Positions 46,615 through 58,000 of a DNA stretch of 64,000 nt are shown one piece after another. The notes below the pieces were generated by a model. It did not search any database, had not been told where the DNA came from, and was given only the letters and a program-made list of their open reading frames with translations. Positions within the stretch are counted from its first letter, which is position 1. Every line of letters begins with the position of its first letter. The stretch is from Saprospiraceae bacterium (GTDB taxonomy: Bacteria > Bacteroidota > Bacteroidia > Chitinophagales > Saprospiraceae), in the NCBI GenBank assembly GCA_013360405.1, contig JABWBR010000032.1, positions 92,498-156,497 of the forward strand, in the 5' to 3' direction. Position numbers and translations under genes: made by a program.

Positions 46615-47928
46615 TTAATACCGGTAATACTCCGGCTTGTAAGGTCCGTCTTTCTTCACGCCGATATAATTGGCCTGCTTGTCGTTGAGCTCTTCGAGCT
46701 GAACGCCGATTTTGGCCAGGTGGAGGCGTGCTACCTGCTCATCGAGGTGTTTGGGCAGCGTATAGACCTTATTTTCGTAATTGCCGGCATTAGTCCACAG
46801 TTCGATCTGTGCCAGTACCTGGTTGGTAAACGAGTTCGACATCACGAACGAGGGGTGGCCGGTGGCGCAGCCCAGGTTCACCAGGCGGCCTTCTGCCAGT
46901 AGGATCACGTCTTTGCCATTGACGGTGTATTTGTCAACCTGCGGTTTGATGTTTACGAGCGTATGGCCGCAGTTGTCGTTCAACCAGGCAACGTCGATTT
47001 CGTTGTCGAAGTGGCCGATATTGCACACGATGGCTTTGTCTTTCATCAGCTGGAAGTGCTCGCCCGTTACAATATCGCAGTTGCCGGTGGCAGTCACGAT
47101 GATATCTGCTCTGGGGATGGCGTTGCTCATCTTGGTCACTTCGTAGCCGTCCATGGCGGCCTGGAGGGCGCAGATCGGGTCTATTTCGGTGACCAGCACG
47201 CGGCAGCCGGCGCCGCGCAGCGAGGCGGCAGAGCCTTTGCCTACGTCGCCGTAACCGGCTACGACAGCTACTTTCCCGGCCATCATGATGTCGGTGGCGC
47301 GGCGGATGGCGTCAACCAGCGATTCTTTGCAACCGTATTTGTTGTCGAATTTCGACTTGGTGACCGAGTCGTTGACATTGATAGCGGGCATCGGCAGGGT
47401 CCCTTTTTCTACGCGCTCATAGAGGCGGTGTACGCCTGTGGTTGTTTCTTCGCTGAGGCCGCGGATGCCGTTGATGAGTTCGGGGTGTTTGTCCAATACG
47501 ATATTGGTAAGGTCGCCGCCGTCGTCGAGGATCATATTGAGCGGTTGGCCGCCTTCAAAAGCGTACAGCGTTTGCTCGATACACCACCAGAATTCTTCTT
47601 CGTTCATGCCTTTCCAGGCGTAAACGGGAATGCCTTTTGCTGCGATAGCGGCGGCGGCGTGGTCTTGGGTCGAGAAAATGTTGCAGGAAGACCAACTCAC
47701 CTCTGCGCCCAGCTCGAGGAGCGTTTCGATCAGTACGGCGGTCTGGATGGTCATGTGCAGGCAACCGGCGATGCGCGCGCCGCGCAGCGGCTTGGAGGCG
47801 CCGTATTGCTCGCGCAGGGCCATGAGCCCGGGCATTTCGGCTTCGGCCAGCTCGATTTCCTTGCGGCCCCATTCTGCCAGGGTGATATCTTTTACTTTGT
47901 ACTTAACTTTTGTTTCTACAGTCTGCAT
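46615..47928 (-). CDS. ahcY: Adenosylhomocysteinase (SAH hydrolase)
   Basis: Splits S-adenosylhomocysteine into adenosine and homocysteine, removing the inhibitor of methyltransferases and feeding MetH. It has 437 residues. NAD-binding motif [18 protein letters not shown] near residue 225 and the typical [11 protein letters not shown] and C-terminal KPEYYRY are present. Protein N-terminus [22 protein letters not shown] is normal. It has its own promoter upstream. The leader is too short for a SAH riboswitch. Confidence 0.98.
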   Translation of the reverse strand: MQTVETKVKYKVKDITLAEWGRKEIELAEAEMPGLMALREQYGASKPLRGARIAGCLHMTIQTAVLIETLLELGAEVSWSSCNIFSTQDHAAAAIAAKGIPVYAWKGMNEEEFWWCIEQTLYAFEGGQPLNMILDDGGDLTNIVLDKHPELINGIRGLSEETTTGVHRLYERVEKGTLPMPAINVNDSVTKSKFDNKYGCKESLVDAIRRATDIMMAGKVAVVAGYGDVGKGSAASLRGAGCRVLVTEIDPICALQAAMDGYEVTKMSNAIPRADIIVTATGNCDIVTGEHFQLMKDKAIVCNIGHFDNEIDVAWLNDNCGHTLVNIKPQVDKYTVNGKDVILLAEGRLVNLGCATGHPSFVMSNSFTNQVLAQIELWTNAGNYENKVYTLPKHLDEQVARLHLAKIGVQLEELNDKQANYIGVKKDGPYKPEYYRY

Positions 47929-47962
47929 TGAGAAGTCTTTTACAGTTTTTAAATTCGAGGTG

Positions 47963-47993
47963 CAAAGTTAGCTATTTCAACAGGGTAAGTCAA
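47963..47993 (-). promoter_or_regulatory. Promoter of ahcY (TTG-N20-TAACTTTG)
   Basis: The -7 box TAACTTTG (47963-47970) and a -33 TTG (47991-47993) on the minus strand are 20 nt apart. Leader is about 28 nt. Confidence 0.7.
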
Positions 47994-48163
47994 TCTTTGA
48001 TCACCGGATTGGTCGTTTTTTTGTAATAATTTAAATAAGATAAACAAAATTTGTTTGAACGAATATTTATCATTTGTTGTTTTTTTGTATTGCGATAGTT
48101 TTACTATCTTCGCGGAAATGTCTTTGTACTAACTTAATTTGTAACTGTTTAGGATTTATTTTT

Positions 48164-48256
48164 AACGCAAAGTTCGCAAGGAGTAACGCAAAGTTCGCTA
48201 ATGCTAAGCCGCTTTAAAAGCGTCCCTTGCGTAAGCTTTGCGAACCTTGCGTTTAA
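48164..48256. repeat. Inverted array of CGCAAAGTT-type units
   Basis: Left: AACGCAAAGTTCGCAAGG and AACGCAAAGTTCGCT; right: CTTGCGTAAGCTTTGCGAACCTTGCG, the same units in opposite sense around GCTTTAAAAGC. Units are about 9-12 bp instead of 7-8. It lies 70 bp upstream of the ICMT-like gene. A possible promoter (TTTG at 48084, TATCTTCG at 48105) precedes it, which would place the array in the leader. Confidence 0.8.
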
Positions 48257-48326
48257 AAATGCTGTATTAGTGATATAGTCAAACAATTAACCTAAATAGT
48301 CACCTTAACTTGAAAAGAACAGTAAA

Positions 48327-48791
48327 ATGAACGCACCCGGATCACCTGCCCAAAAAGACGTTGTTTTTGTCGTTTTGCAATTTGTACTTTTTATCGTCTA
48401 TATTTTCAGGATACCGGCCATTGATATTGAGGTGACTGATGTGTTGAGAACGATTGGATTGTATGTTTCTATCTTCGCAAGCGTACTCACCTTGCTTGCA
48501 TTTTTGGCTATTAACACCAACCTTTCGCCATTTCCAACTCCTATATCCAATGGGAAGTTGATCAGATCGGGCGTATATAAATACGTTCGACACCCCATAT
48601 ATTCCGGTATTTTGTGGGCTTCGCTGGGTTTTGCCCTTTATTCGGAGAATACGTTCCGGTTTATCGTGTTTCTTAGCCTGCTGGTGTTGTTTATATTGAA
48701 GGCGCGTTACGAGGAAAGCTTGTTGCAGGCGAGGTATCCAGATTATGCGGATTATCAGAAGACTAGCGGCATGTTTTTGCCCTGGATTTGA
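48327..48791 (+). CDS. Isoprenylcysteine/phospholipid methyltransferase-like membrane protein
   Basis: Protein of 154 residues with four transmembrane helices (about 12-28, 40-62, 92-110, 112-128). It shares the ICMT/PEMT core motif GVYKYVRHPIYSGIL and, near the end, E-SLLQARYPDYADYQ. The family methylates lipids or lipid-anchored thiols using AdoMet; the bacterial substrates are mostly unknown. Its stop codon directly abuts that of the convergent T9SS protein gene. Confidence 0.87.
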   Translation: MNAPGSPAQKDVVFVVLQFVLFIVYIFRIPAIDIEVTDVLRTIGLYVSIFASVLTLLAFLAINTNLSPFPTPISNGKLIRSGVYKYVRHPIYSGILWASLGFALYSENTFRFIVFLSLLVLFILKARYEESLLQARYPDYADYQKTSGMFLPWI

Positions 48792-50990
48792 CTATCTCTT
48801 AATGCCTTTTCCTCTTCTGAGCCAACCTTTTCCTTCGGCTTGCCAATAATATATGCCGCCGGGAAAAGTATCAGGTAGTATTATTTCTAAACGGTTTGAG
48901 CCATGCGACCATGTTGCCGTGTGCAATAAACGCCCCAACGAATCGAAAAAAAGGATTCGTTGGGGTTGATTGCCATTTTTTAGCACAAAAGCCATTCTTC
49001 CGTTACTAGGATTGGGGTATACTTCGAAGATCCCATCGCCTGGGTTATTTATGCCAATCAGTACAATTATCACTGGAGAAGACGCCGACCGGCATCCCAA
49101 GGAATCTATGCTTACTACTTCGTACGAGCCTTCGCCCAGTAATGGCAATACGGAGCCTGCTGTTTGCCCAACGAGTTGTTCGTTGTAATACCATTCATAA
49201 GCTACAGCCTCGGCCGGGTGGGCGTACAAACTGTCGCCCGCTAATATAATAGCTGGTTGGGACGGGAAACTAATGTCTATTTGTACACTATCTGTAAAAG
49301 CAGGGCAGTAGGGTGGGTGTATGGTTACTGTAAATAATGTACTTGTATCAAATGGAAATGCAAGTGGTTGCCGGGCCTCCGGGTCGCTGACCAGCCATGC
49401 CGGTTGCCAGGCATAGACCAGCCCGGCTCGTGCAGTTAGCTGCACGGTGTCGCCGAGGCAAATCGTCAAGGGCGCCTGACGGATCCCTTCCGTCGGAAGT
49501 ACTACGCTTATATGGGCAGTATCTTGTAATTCGATCAAACACCCGCTTTCCATGTTTTGAGCTGTTACCGTGTATAGCGTGGCGTCTTGCGCGCTGCCGC
49601 CTGACAACCATATTGTGCCACCGGCAGCGCCGGAAGTGTCGACGGGTATATCGTCCGGGTGCTGGTATAGGGTATAAGCAATCCCGGATTGACTGTTTTC
49701 TATAAAAATAACAACTTCGTCGCCGTGGCAGAGGGTATCCTGTTGAGCATAAACCTGCAAAGCGGTATCGGGATACGGCGTAATGACGACTTGCCGGGTG
49801 TACGTATTGCTCAAATCGCTATTAGCACCGTTAAGTGTTATTTCGTAAACGCCGGGCGTATCAAAATGCCGGACCAGGCTATCGCCGGCGCCGGCAAGGA
49901 GCGTGTCATTAACTGACCATTCGTGGGTATTGCCGCTATAACCTTTGTGTCGGAATACAACTGTATCTCCCACACAGCCGGTGGTTTGATATTCAAAATC
50001 CACGTAGGGCAGGGTAGGGCCTCCTGCGTTTTCGGTTTTTAATAAAATGCCGTTTTCACTGAGGGCAAAGCCGGTTTGATTATTTAAAAAAAATAAAGCC
50101 CCAACTGGATAGCCTTGGGAGGAGGGCTGCCATTCCCATACCTCATCCGCGATGCGTTTGTATACCCCGTTGGCGCCGCCGAGGCTTGCATCTTCCACGC
50201 TAAACCCGCGTAAAGCCAAACAAGAGGTCTGGGCTGAATCGGGGAAGTCGAAGGCCGGCGCCCAGGGCGCCACTGCATTGGGTGGGGTAGCGCGATATAC
50301 CTCGTAACCACCGGCGGCGAATCCTTTGGAGAATCCTGCCACTGCGCCGGCCATAGGCCCGTCGATCACTTTCGCCCAGTTGGCGCCCGCATCTGACGAG
50401 TAATAAAGACCCTGGCTGGTGGCCGTTAATCCACCCGGCGAGGCGCCGCTATACCATATCGATCGAATATCTCCCAGTGGCGGCGAATTGGATTCCGTCC
50501 AGTTTGGATTAAAGGGATGTTTGATGACAAACCGGCCCTGGTCGCCGCCCATAAAGATCGTATTGTTCACGATCACGAGATCGTTCCAGGATGCAGGCGG
50601 GTTGGCCACCGGGTTAAAGATTTGCCAAGACAAACCCAGATCGCCGGTCTCGAAACACACGCCTTGGTGCAGGAATGTATCCTGGCCTACGGCGTACCCT
50701 TTGTTGCATATGGATGGACAAAAAAAGACAGCCCGAAAGCGGGTGCGGTCGTAGATATCCTGTTCGGCAGAGCCGGTCTGGAAGCTCGCGGGCGCCCAGT
50801 TCATTCCACCGTCGGTGCTACGGTATATGCCGCGGTCGCCCACGATAACCCCGGTTTGGGCATTGGTGAAATACAGGTCGGCCATTTTCCCGGGAATGCC
50901 GGTTTGGATAGGCGTCCATTGGGCGTAAACCGCTGCCGGCATTGCGCCAAACCACAACAGTTGGGCAATCCACATCCTGACATGTAGCAT
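48792..50990 (-). CDS. T9SS cargo protein with Ycf48-like repeats and PKD domain
   Basis: Protein of 732 residues with a signal peptide (AVYAQ). Residues about 25-330 contain repeats of the form GIYRSTDGGMNWAPA, CFETGDLGLSWQIF, GLYYSSDAGANWAKV, like the photosystem-II-assembly/BNR propeller blades. A PKD-like domain follows (about 335-410, VVFRHKGYSGNTHEWSVND, VYEITLNG), then Ig-like regions, and the final 75 residues (VYPNPSNGRMAFVL ... FPGGIYYWQAEGKGW) form a T9SS sorting domain. It should be surface attached or released. The start is 11 bp after the M24 peptidase stop. Confidence 0.87.
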   Translation of the reverse strand: MLHVRMWIAQLLWFGAMPAAVYAQWTPIQTGIPGKMADLYFTNAQTGVIVGDRGIYRSTDGGMNWAPASFQTGSAEQDIYDRTRFRAVFFCPSICNKGYAVGQDTFLHQGVCFETGDLGLSWQIFNPVANPPASWNDLVIVNNTIFMGGDQGRFVIKHPFNPNWTESNSPPLGDIRSIWYSGASPGGLTATSQGLYYSSDAGANWAKVIDGPMAGAVAGFSKGFAAGGYEVYRATPPNAVAPWAPAFDFPDSAQTSCLALRGFSVEDASLGGANGVYKRIADEVWEWQPSSQGYPVGALFFLNNQTGFALSENGILLKTENAGGPTLPYVDFEYQTTGCVGDTVVFRHKGYSGNTHEWSVNDTLLAGAGDSLVRHFDTPGVYEITLNGANSDLSNTYTRQVVITPYPDTALQVYAQQDTLCHGDEVVIFIENSQSGIAYTLYQHPDDIPVDTSGAAGGTIWLSGGSAQDATLYTVTAQNMESGCLIELQDTAHISVVLPTEGIRQAPLTICLGDTVQLTARAGLVYAWQPAWLVSDPEARQPLAFPFDTSTLFTVTIHPPYCPAFTDSVQIDISFPSQPAIILAGDSLYAHPAEAVAYEWYYNEQLVGQTAGSVLPLLGEGSYEVVSIDSLGCRSASSPVIIVLIGINNPGDGIFEVYPNPSNGRMAFVLKNGNQPQRILFFDSLGRLLHTATWSHGSNRLEIILPDTFPGGIYYWQAEGKGWLRRGKGIKR

Positions 50991-51000
50991 AGCATATTGT

Positions 51001-52365
51001 TTATTGCCCGTGGGTGGCCACGGGGCGGGGGATCAAAAACAATTCCCGTTGGCGTCCGTCGATATAGCGCACCGTATTGCCGTCGAAAACGGCGTTTTCC
51101 TCCAGCATAATGCGGATATCTTTGTTCCACTCCGGTACAAAGATGGTGTGATTGAGTTCTATAGCATAGCAGGTATTGGGATAAAGCGGATAATCGCCGT
51201 TGTTGGGCACGCCGCCCTGTTGGTCCCACAAGCCGATGGTAGGCCCTGCGCCGTGACCGTGGTAGCCGATGGGGTGGGTGTAGATACTGGGCCGCAAGCC
51301 TTCGGCTTTGGCTTTTGCCAATGCGGAGGCCAGTATTTCGTTGCCGGTGCGGCCGGTAGCAAATTCGCCGGTGAGGATATCCATAAGCTGCAGCCCTTTG
51401 TTGTAGGCAGCTTCGATATACGCGGGCGGCGCTGTCTCGCCGGCTTGCAGCACATAGGCGTTTTCCTGGGTGTCGGTGTGGAGCCCCAGGTAGCTGATAC
51501 CGAAGTCGACATGGATAAGATCGCCGGGCATAATGACTTCCTGATCGGGGCGATTGGCGAAGTTGCGCTTTTCGCCGGTCGCGGTGGGGTCTTTGCGCTG
51601 TACATCCACCGTAGGGTGAAACCAGGCGCCGAGGCCGAGTTGTTCGATACGCCGGCGATACCACCATACCACATCTTCAGTGGTAGTGATGCCGGGTTGT
51701 ATGACCTGTTCGGAGAATCCTTCGGCGATGACGGTGTGCGCGATGCGGCAGATTTGCTCGTAGACTACCAGTTCTGCCGCTGTGCGGGTTTCGAGCCAGC
51801 CTACCGCCAGGGCTTCGGCCGATACGATGCGGGAGCGGAATTTTTCGGGCAGTACTTCGCGCAGTTGCTCATAGTGAAAGGAGGAAAGCCCGTCGGCATG
51901 CCCCCAATGCGCTGAGCGGTTGACGCCGATGCGTTTGGGGTTTCGGGTCTCAATAATTTCGCGCAGGCGCTGCCACTGGTCGGGCTGCCGCTCGGGATCC
52001 CAGGCTTTGCGGAATACCTCGCCGATGTTGTAGCGGGCACAGGCCAGCGTTTCGAGGGTATCGCCGGTGTCGTAGATGACCAGCATGGTAGTGCGGCGCG
52101 CAGAGAGCCAGGTAGCCGGCAGCATGGTTTTGAGCACGGGGTCTTCGTTGTATTCCCTGCCGATCAATAGCCACATATCTATGCCGCTGCGGCGCATGTG
52201 CTCGGGCAGCACGGTTGCCACCCTGTTTTTGAGCCATTCGTCCTGCACTTTTGCTTGCTCCTGCGGCGACAGGATGACAGGCATTTGCGCCAAAGTTCTT
52301 GCTGCAGACAGAAAAAGTAGTAGCGCGACCAGAGTTTTATTTTTTACTGCTATCATAAGTGTCAT
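51001..52365 (-). CDS. M24 family metallopeptidase (Xaa-Pro aminopeptidase-like), secreted
   Basis: Protein of 454 residues. Signal peptide ends near LAQ; the second Met (MIAVKNKT, at 52356) is an alternative start. The C-terminal creatinase/aminopeptidase fold shows metal ligands in IHVDFGISYLGLHTDTQ (two Asp), His in GYHGHGAGPTIG, Glu in YAIELNHT and Glu in MLEENAV. It is expected to remove the N-terminal residue from peptides with Pro in second position, in the periplasm. It precedes the T9SS cargo gene by 11 bp. Confidence 0.93.
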   Translation of the reverse strand: MTLMIAVKNKTLVALLLFLSAARTLAQMPVILSPQEQAKVQDEWLKNRVATVLPEHMRRSGIDMWLLIGREYNEDPVLKTMLPATWLSARRTTMLVIYDTGDTLETLACARYNIGEVFRKAWDPERQPDQWQRLREIIETRNPKRIGVNRSAHWGHADGLSSFHYEQLREVLPEKFRSRIVSAEALAVGWLETRTAAELVVYEQICRIAHTVIAEGFSEQVIQPGITTTEDVVWWYRRRIEQLGLGAWFHPTVDVQRKDPTATGEKRNFANRPDQEVIMPGDLIHVDFGISYLGLHTDTQENAYVLQAGETAPPAYIEAAYNKGLQLMDILTGEFATGRTGNEILASALAKAKAEGLRPSIYTHPIGYHGHGAGPTIGLWDQQGGVPNNGDYPLYPNTCYAIELNHTIFVPEWNKDIRIMLEENAVFDGNTVRYIDGRQRELFLIPRPVATHGQ

Positions 52366-52397
52366 CGAGATAAAATTATTGGAAGTATAAGGGTAGG

Positions 52398-54080
52398 TTA
52401 TTCGATTTCATTAACAGAAGACCACTTCACCTGCCGGTAGGATCGCAGCAGCGCCCAGCAGCCAAATCCGACGACAACCGCCACGGGCAGGGTAATCCAG
52501 ATTTTACCGGCGATAAAATAGTGCAACAAACCTATTACGCCTATCATCACCATGCTGAGCATAGCTATCAAGACATTGGTACCCTTGCGCTGGTTGGCCC
52601 AGCTATTGGAAAAGGGGAGGAGCCGTTTGGAACTCATGAGCTGGCCCAGCAGCGTGAGGAAAACCGTATTGGCATACCCCAACAGCAAATCGGGCACAAT
52701 ACCGATGCCCCAGACAAGCATCATGCCAATGCCGACAACCAGAAAAAATGGGGTGTAATAACCCGTGAGAATGGCCAGGAAAGTACCCGAAAACAAGGGC
52801 CCGGGGTGTTTCAACGGGCTTGCATGAAAAATCCAGGCGGCCTTGTGTCTATTGGTGTACACGCTATTGTAAAGCATAGTGGTCAGCGTCATCCAGCACA
52901 GATAAATCAGCAGCACGTGCCATTTTCCCGCCGACATTTCGGCCCAGCGGTCTTGTAAGCTGCCACTGCCCTGCAGCGAGTAGTAAAAAAACAACACTAC
53001 CGCAAACGCCATCGAAGGATACGATTTGAGTTTGTAATCGCGACTTCTCGTGGCCATGGCCCAGGCCCATTCAAAGGAGGCGCGTTCAGCAGGCGTGCGG
53101 GTTACCAGTCCGGCAATTATGGCGCGGTAATTTTTACGGGCTGTAAAAACGGCCTTGTTTTCTTTTTCCGGCTCACTACTGCTGCCTTCTGCCAGCTCCA
53201 TCATCTTTCGGTTGAAATGTTTGGCCAGTACCTCTGAAATCAGAAAAATGGCTACCAGGGGCGTGACAAAGGCCAGAGCGCCCAACATCAACACGTTGGC
53301 GTCCCATGTACCCTGGCCGATGATAGGCCAGAGGGAGGCTACCCAGGTGGAAGGTAAAAAATACGAGGCCGGTACCTCAAATATGTCAACTTCCCGAAGT
53401 GTAGTAAAGTCGAGCAATTGCGGCAGCAAGTAGTAAGAACTGAGTACAATAACCGAAAAAGCAATCTGAAACCAACTTATAATCTCGCGGAAGCGCTTGG
53501 GGCTGGTAATACGAAGAATGAATAAATAGGTGAGGTTGACAAAAAAGATAACGATGATCTCGCTGAGAAAAACCTGTAAGATGAATACAAGCCCGCCCAA
53601 AGGCCACCAGGCGATGATCGTAAAAATCAGGGCGGGGATGACGTAAGCCAGCGTAATTTTAAACAGATATAAGCCGATATGCAACAGCCTGGCTATGGCT
53701 ACCGTGCGATCGCTTATCGGACGGGGAAGAATGATCAGGTTATCCCGCACGTCGATAAGTACTTCTGTGAAATCGGCGATGAGGGTCATAGCCAGCATAA
53801 ACATCCATACAGTGAAGTATACGGTGAGCGCCGTGGCGGGTTGTCTGAATGCGTCAAACAAGGTGAGCATAAACAAGCCGATGAAGAAAAAAACGGCCAT
53901 GCCCATTAGATCCTGGCGCTTCGGCTCGGCGGTTTGTCTGTTTTGGCCGAATACGGACACCCTGCGCCCGTCCATGAGCAGCCTGGCCTCCAGTATGGCC
54001 ATCATCTGCCCGGCATCTACGCCAACTGCGCGCCAGAGCGGGGCGAATAACGCGACAATTTTCAGCAGCACTTTGTTCAT
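52398..54080 (-). CDS. ABC-2 type exporter permease
   Basis: Protein of 560 residues with about twelve transmembrane helices in two sets of six, separated by a charged cytoplasmic region (about 300-345, EGSSSEPEKENKAVFTARKN). No hydrolase domain. It follows the ATPase gene by 3 bp, so the two form an exporter; the substrate is not predictable. The following M24 gene begins 32 bp after its stop. Confidence 0.8.
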   Translation of the reverse strand: MNKVLLKIVALFAPLWRAVGVDAGQMMAILEARLLMDGRRVSVFGQNRQTAEPKRQDLMGMAVFFFIGLFMLTLFDAFRQPATALTVYFTVWMFMLAMTLIADFTEVLIDVRDNLIILPRPISDRTVAIARLLHIGLYLFKITLAYVIPALIFTIIAWWPLGGLVFILQVFLSEIIVIFFVNLTYLFILRITSPKRFREIISWFQIAFSVIVLSSYYLLPQLLDFTTLREVDIFEVPASYFLPSTWVASLWPIIGQGTWDANVLMLGALAFVTPLVAIFLISEVLAKHFNRKMMELAEGSSSEPEKENKAVFTARKNYRAIIAGLVTRTPAERASFEWAWAMATRSRDYKLKSYPSMAFAVVLFFYYSLQGSGSLQDRWAEMSAGKWHVLLIYLCWMTLTTMLYNSVYTNRHKAAWIFHASPLKHPGPLFSGTFLAILTGYYTPFFLVVGIGMMLVWGIGIVPDLLLGYANTVFLTLLGQLMSSKRLLPFSNSWANQRKGTNVLIAMLSMVMIGVIGLLHYFIAGKIWITLPVAVVVGFGCWALLRSYRQVKWSSVNEIE

Positions 54081-54083
54081 GGG

Positions 54084-54881
54084 CTACGAATTGGGTTTGA
54101 AAGCGCTCAGGAAATCGTCGGCCATGCGGTCGAAATCTTGTCCGCCGGTAAGCTGCGAAAAGATATGCTCCAGGCTTTCCCCTTCCCGGCTGCGCAGCGT
54201 TTCTATGGGCCCGTCGGCGATAATCGTGCCATCGGCAATTAATATGATGCGATGCGAGATTTTTTCTACTACATCCATCATGTGAGAACAATAGAAAATG
54301 GTTTTTCCTTCGGCTGCCAGTTTGGAGATAATTTCTTTTACCAAAATAACGGCATTGGCATCGAGACCCGACAGCGGTTCGTCAAGAAAGATGATTTGCG
54401 GATTGTGCAACAAGCCGGAGATGAGCAGTACTTTTTGTCGCATGCCTTTTGAAAAAGTATCCATGCGCTGGTGCAAATTGTCGCCGAGGCCGAAGTATTG
54501 CAACATCTGCGTGGCGCGTTCGCTGATCACTTCATCGGAAAGATGGTGGAGTCGCCCGGCGAGCAGCAGAAATTCCATGGGCGTCAAAACGTCGTATAGT
54601 TCGGCGTTTTCGGGCACATAACCCATTATTTTTTTGACTTCGATATTGTCTTTTTTCAGGTCGAAGCCTGCCACCTCTACCTGGCCTTCGTACGACCCGT
54701 CGAGTCCGGCAAGGATGCGCACGGTGGTAGATTTGCCGGCGCCGTTGGGGCCGATATAGCCGATAATCTGACCGCTGTATACGTCGAGGTCGATGCCGTG
54801 CAGTACTTCGTTTTTATCATATCGCTTGCGCAAATCCCGTATCCGGATTACTGGATGACCATGTGGTTGCATTACATTCAT
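54084..54881 (-). CDS. ABC-2 type transporter ATP-binding protein
   Basis: ATPase of 265 residues. Walker A GPNGAGKST (residue about 40), Q-loop near GYVPENAELYD, signature FSKGMRQKVLL (about 141), Walker B IIFLDEPLSGLD (about 156), H-loop FYCSH. Pairs with the permease 3 bp downstream. Two starts are possible, MNVMQPHG at 54881 or the second Met 9 bp later. Confidence 0.95.
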   Translation of the reverse strand: MNVMQPHGHPVIRIRDLRKRYDKNEVLHGIDLDVYSGQIIGYIGPNGAGKSTTVRILAGLDGSYEGQVEVAGFDLKKDNIEVKKIMGYVPENAELYDVLTPMEFLLLAGRLHHLSDEVISERATQMLQYFGLGDNLHQRMDTFSKGMRQKVLLISGLLHNPQIIFLDEPLSGLDANAVILVKEIISKLAAEGKTIFYCSHMMDVVEKISHRIILIADGTIIADGPIETLRSREGESLEHIFSQLTGGQDFDRMADDFLSAFKPNS

Positions 54882-54895
54882 TTTGTTGACAAAGC

Positions 54896-54903
54896 CAAAA
54901 ATA
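54896..54903 (-). promoter_or_regulatory. Promoter -7 box (TATTTTTG) of the ABC exporter
   Basis: TAnnTTTG on the minus strand only 15 bp from the ATPase start. A very short leader would follow; no clear -33 element. Confidence 0.45.
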
Positions 54904-54999
54904 AGACAAGCTTTAGTGCCGAAGCCGGATATCTATGGGTTATTTTTTATAAATAGATTTTATTTTGATGTTTAATCAACAGTAGCAACTATTATTTTT

Positions 55000-55007
55000 T
55001 ATTTTTG
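55000..55007 (+). promoter_or_regulatory. Promoter -7 box (TATTTTTG) of the thioredoxin-SprB gene
   Basis: TAnnTTTG 59 bp before the start on the plus strand. No clear -33 TTTG is seen. Confidence 0.45.
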
Positions 55008-55065
55008 TGAGCTAACAGATTTATTAGGAAACAGCTAGACTATCTGCCAACAAAATTCAGAACCC

Positions 55066-58000
55066 ATGCGTAAAACTCTACTCGCCTTAAGCCTATGGTG
55101 TAGCCTGATCGGTATTTCCCAAGCTCAATTGCCCAACGGCAGCTTGCCGCCCAATTTCACGGCAACTGATATCAACGGCCAAACACACACCTTGTACGAC
55201 TATCTCAACCAGGGCAAAGTAGTATTCCTGGATATTTTTGCCACCTGGTGCGGGCCTTGCTGGAATTACCACCAAACTCATGCCCTGGCAGATTTGTATG
55301 AAGCCTACGGCCCCAACGGTACCAACCAGATTATGGTGTTTGCCATTGAAGCCGATGCAAGCACGCCTGTAAGCGCAATATATGGCATAGGCCCCAATAC
55401 GCAGGGCAACTGGACGACGGGTACGCCGTATCCCATTATCGATAATGCCTCCATCGGGTCGCTTTATCAGATTTCATTTTATCCTACTATTTACGGTATT
55501 TGTCCTACCCGAATCGTTACCCAGGTGGGACAACAAAATACCGCGGGCTTATACGCTTTTGCACAAAGTTGCCCGCCGCTGTTGCCACTGCAGGCTTCTC
55601 TGGCCAATAAAACTAACGTAACCTGCTTTGGAAGCACCAACGGAAGTATTTCTCTGACTTCGTCAGGAGGCGCCAATCCTATTTCCTACCATTGGAGCAC
55701 CGGCGCAAATACTACTCAGCCCCTACTCAATAATCTGGCGGCAGGCAATTATTATTGCACGGTGACCTCCGGCAATAATAATACCGTCGTGGTAGGCCCT
55801 ATTGCAATTTTAGGACCCTCTTCGACTTTAAATCTCTCCCTGACTACTTCGGTACCCGCCAATTGTAGCGGCCTAAATGGAAGCCTTACCGTTAACTCAA
55901 CCGGAGGAGGAACCCCCTATAATTATACCTGGAGCAATGGTATGAATACACCCACGATTTCCTCCCTCACCCCCGGCAATTATTCGGTGACCGTGCAGGA
56001 TTTTTATGGGTGCGTCCGCACCGGCACTTATAGCGTAGCTCCTGCCCAAATACCGTTGGCCAACGCAGGCCCGCAAAAAACAATTACATGTTCGCAGTCC
56101 ATAGTGACGCTCAACGGCACTTCCTCTTCTTCCGGCGCTCAATACGTGTATGCCTGGGATACCAACGACGGGCATATCGTGTCGGGAGAAAATACTCTCA
56201 TCCCTCAAGTGGACGAGCCCGGCACGTATACACTCACTGTACTTAATACGTCTAGCAATTGTTCTTCTACTTCTACGGTGGTTGTCTCTCAAAATACCAC
56301 TGCTCCAAATATTAGTGTTGCCGATCCGGCCGGCATTAATTGCAACCAATCTACGGTGACGCTTAACGGCAGCGGCCCCGCCGGGGCGGGATTTGTGAAA
56401 ACCTGGACTACCCAGGACGGCCATTTTGTGTCGGGCCAGAATACTTATACGCCTACAGTCAACCAGGGAGGTACGTATACACTCACGGTAACCAACCAAT
56501 CTAACGGCTGTGTAAGCACTCAATCCGTGACGGTAAACGAAAATACCGACTTGCCGGAGGCTACGGCTGCCGGCGCTACGCTTACTTGCGCACAGCCGGT
56601 AGGCCAACTCTCGGGCAGCATAGATACTCCCGGCGCTACCGGCCTTTGGACCGGCCCCGGCGGTTTTTCTTCGAGCTTGATGAACCCCGAAGTGGAGGAC
56701 GAAGGCACTTATACCTTCACCGTAACGGGCGCCAACGGCTGTGTCAATGCACTGCAAGTGCAGGTATTGGACAACATCGCTCCGCCCGATGTAGCCGTCG
56801 CAGCGGGTACGATTACTTGTGAGGAAGAAAGCGTACTACTCAGCGCTTCTTCTGATACGCCCGATGTTACCTTTTTGTGGACTAATGCCGACGGTGAAAC
56901 CCTCGAAGGAGATCAACCCGAAGTGAGCGAAGCAGGGGTGTATACCCTCCTCGCAACAGCGCCCAATGGTTGTACGACTACCGCCAATGCCGAAGTAGAA
57001 GAGGACACCGCCTCCCCAACCGCGGATGCCGGCGCTGATCAATTACTCAATTGCAACGCCCAGGCAGTTGTGCTCAATGGCGGGGGCTCCAGCACTGGTA
57101 ATGGAATCGTATATTCGTGGACGACAAGCGATGGAAATATCCTCTCCGATGCCACTACGCCATCACCTACGGTTGACGAACCAGGAACCTACGAGCTCGT
57201 GGTAACGAATACCGGCAACGGTTGTACGGCTACCGACCAGGTGTGGGTTGATCAAAACAGCGATATTGCAGTAGCATTAAATAGCCAATCAAACGTGTCC
57301 TGTTTCGACCAGACCAACGGCAGCGCTTCTGTGGTCGCCAGTGGCGGCTCGGGTGAGTATACCTACGAATGGTCAAACGGTGTGTCGGGGCCCACAGCCA
57401 CAGATCTGGGAGCTGGAGTTTACGAGGTGGAGGTAACCGACGTAGAAGGATGTATTGCCGACCTTACTGTAGTGATCGAATCGCCGGCTTTGCTGGAAGC
57501 GCAGGTTTCCGCTACCGGCCAGACCGCTTTTGAGGCTGCCGACGGTACGGCCAATTGCACTCCTCTGGGAGGAACCGCTCCTTATTCGTTCCTGTGGAAC
57601 AACGGCGCTACGACTGCCACCATAACGGGGTTGACTCCCGGAAATTATTCGGTTGAAATTACCGACGCCAATGGTTGTACGGCAACCCAGGCGGTTACCG
57701 TAAGCAGCTTTGATTGCACAGTAGCCGCCAGTATCTCGGGGCAACAAATAGATTGCTTCGGCGCCGATAACGGATCTGCTGCCGTTGCCGTAGAAGGAGG
57801 CACCGAACCCTATGAATTTGCATGGTCCAATAACGCCACAGGCCCTCAAATCGACGGCTTAGCGCCGGGCAATTACCAGGTTTCCATAACCGATGATAAC
57901 AACTGCCCGCTGGTTCTGGGTATCACCATCTCCCAGCCCGCTGCATTGCAGCCCAATTTGTCGGTAGAACAGGAAACGTCTTTTGGCGCTAATGACGGCA

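Noticed and set aside
47929..47962. SAM or SAH riboswitch ahead of ahcY
   Set aside because: The leader between the -7 box and the start is about 30 nt, too short for any known SAM or SAH aptamer, and no hairpin is evident.
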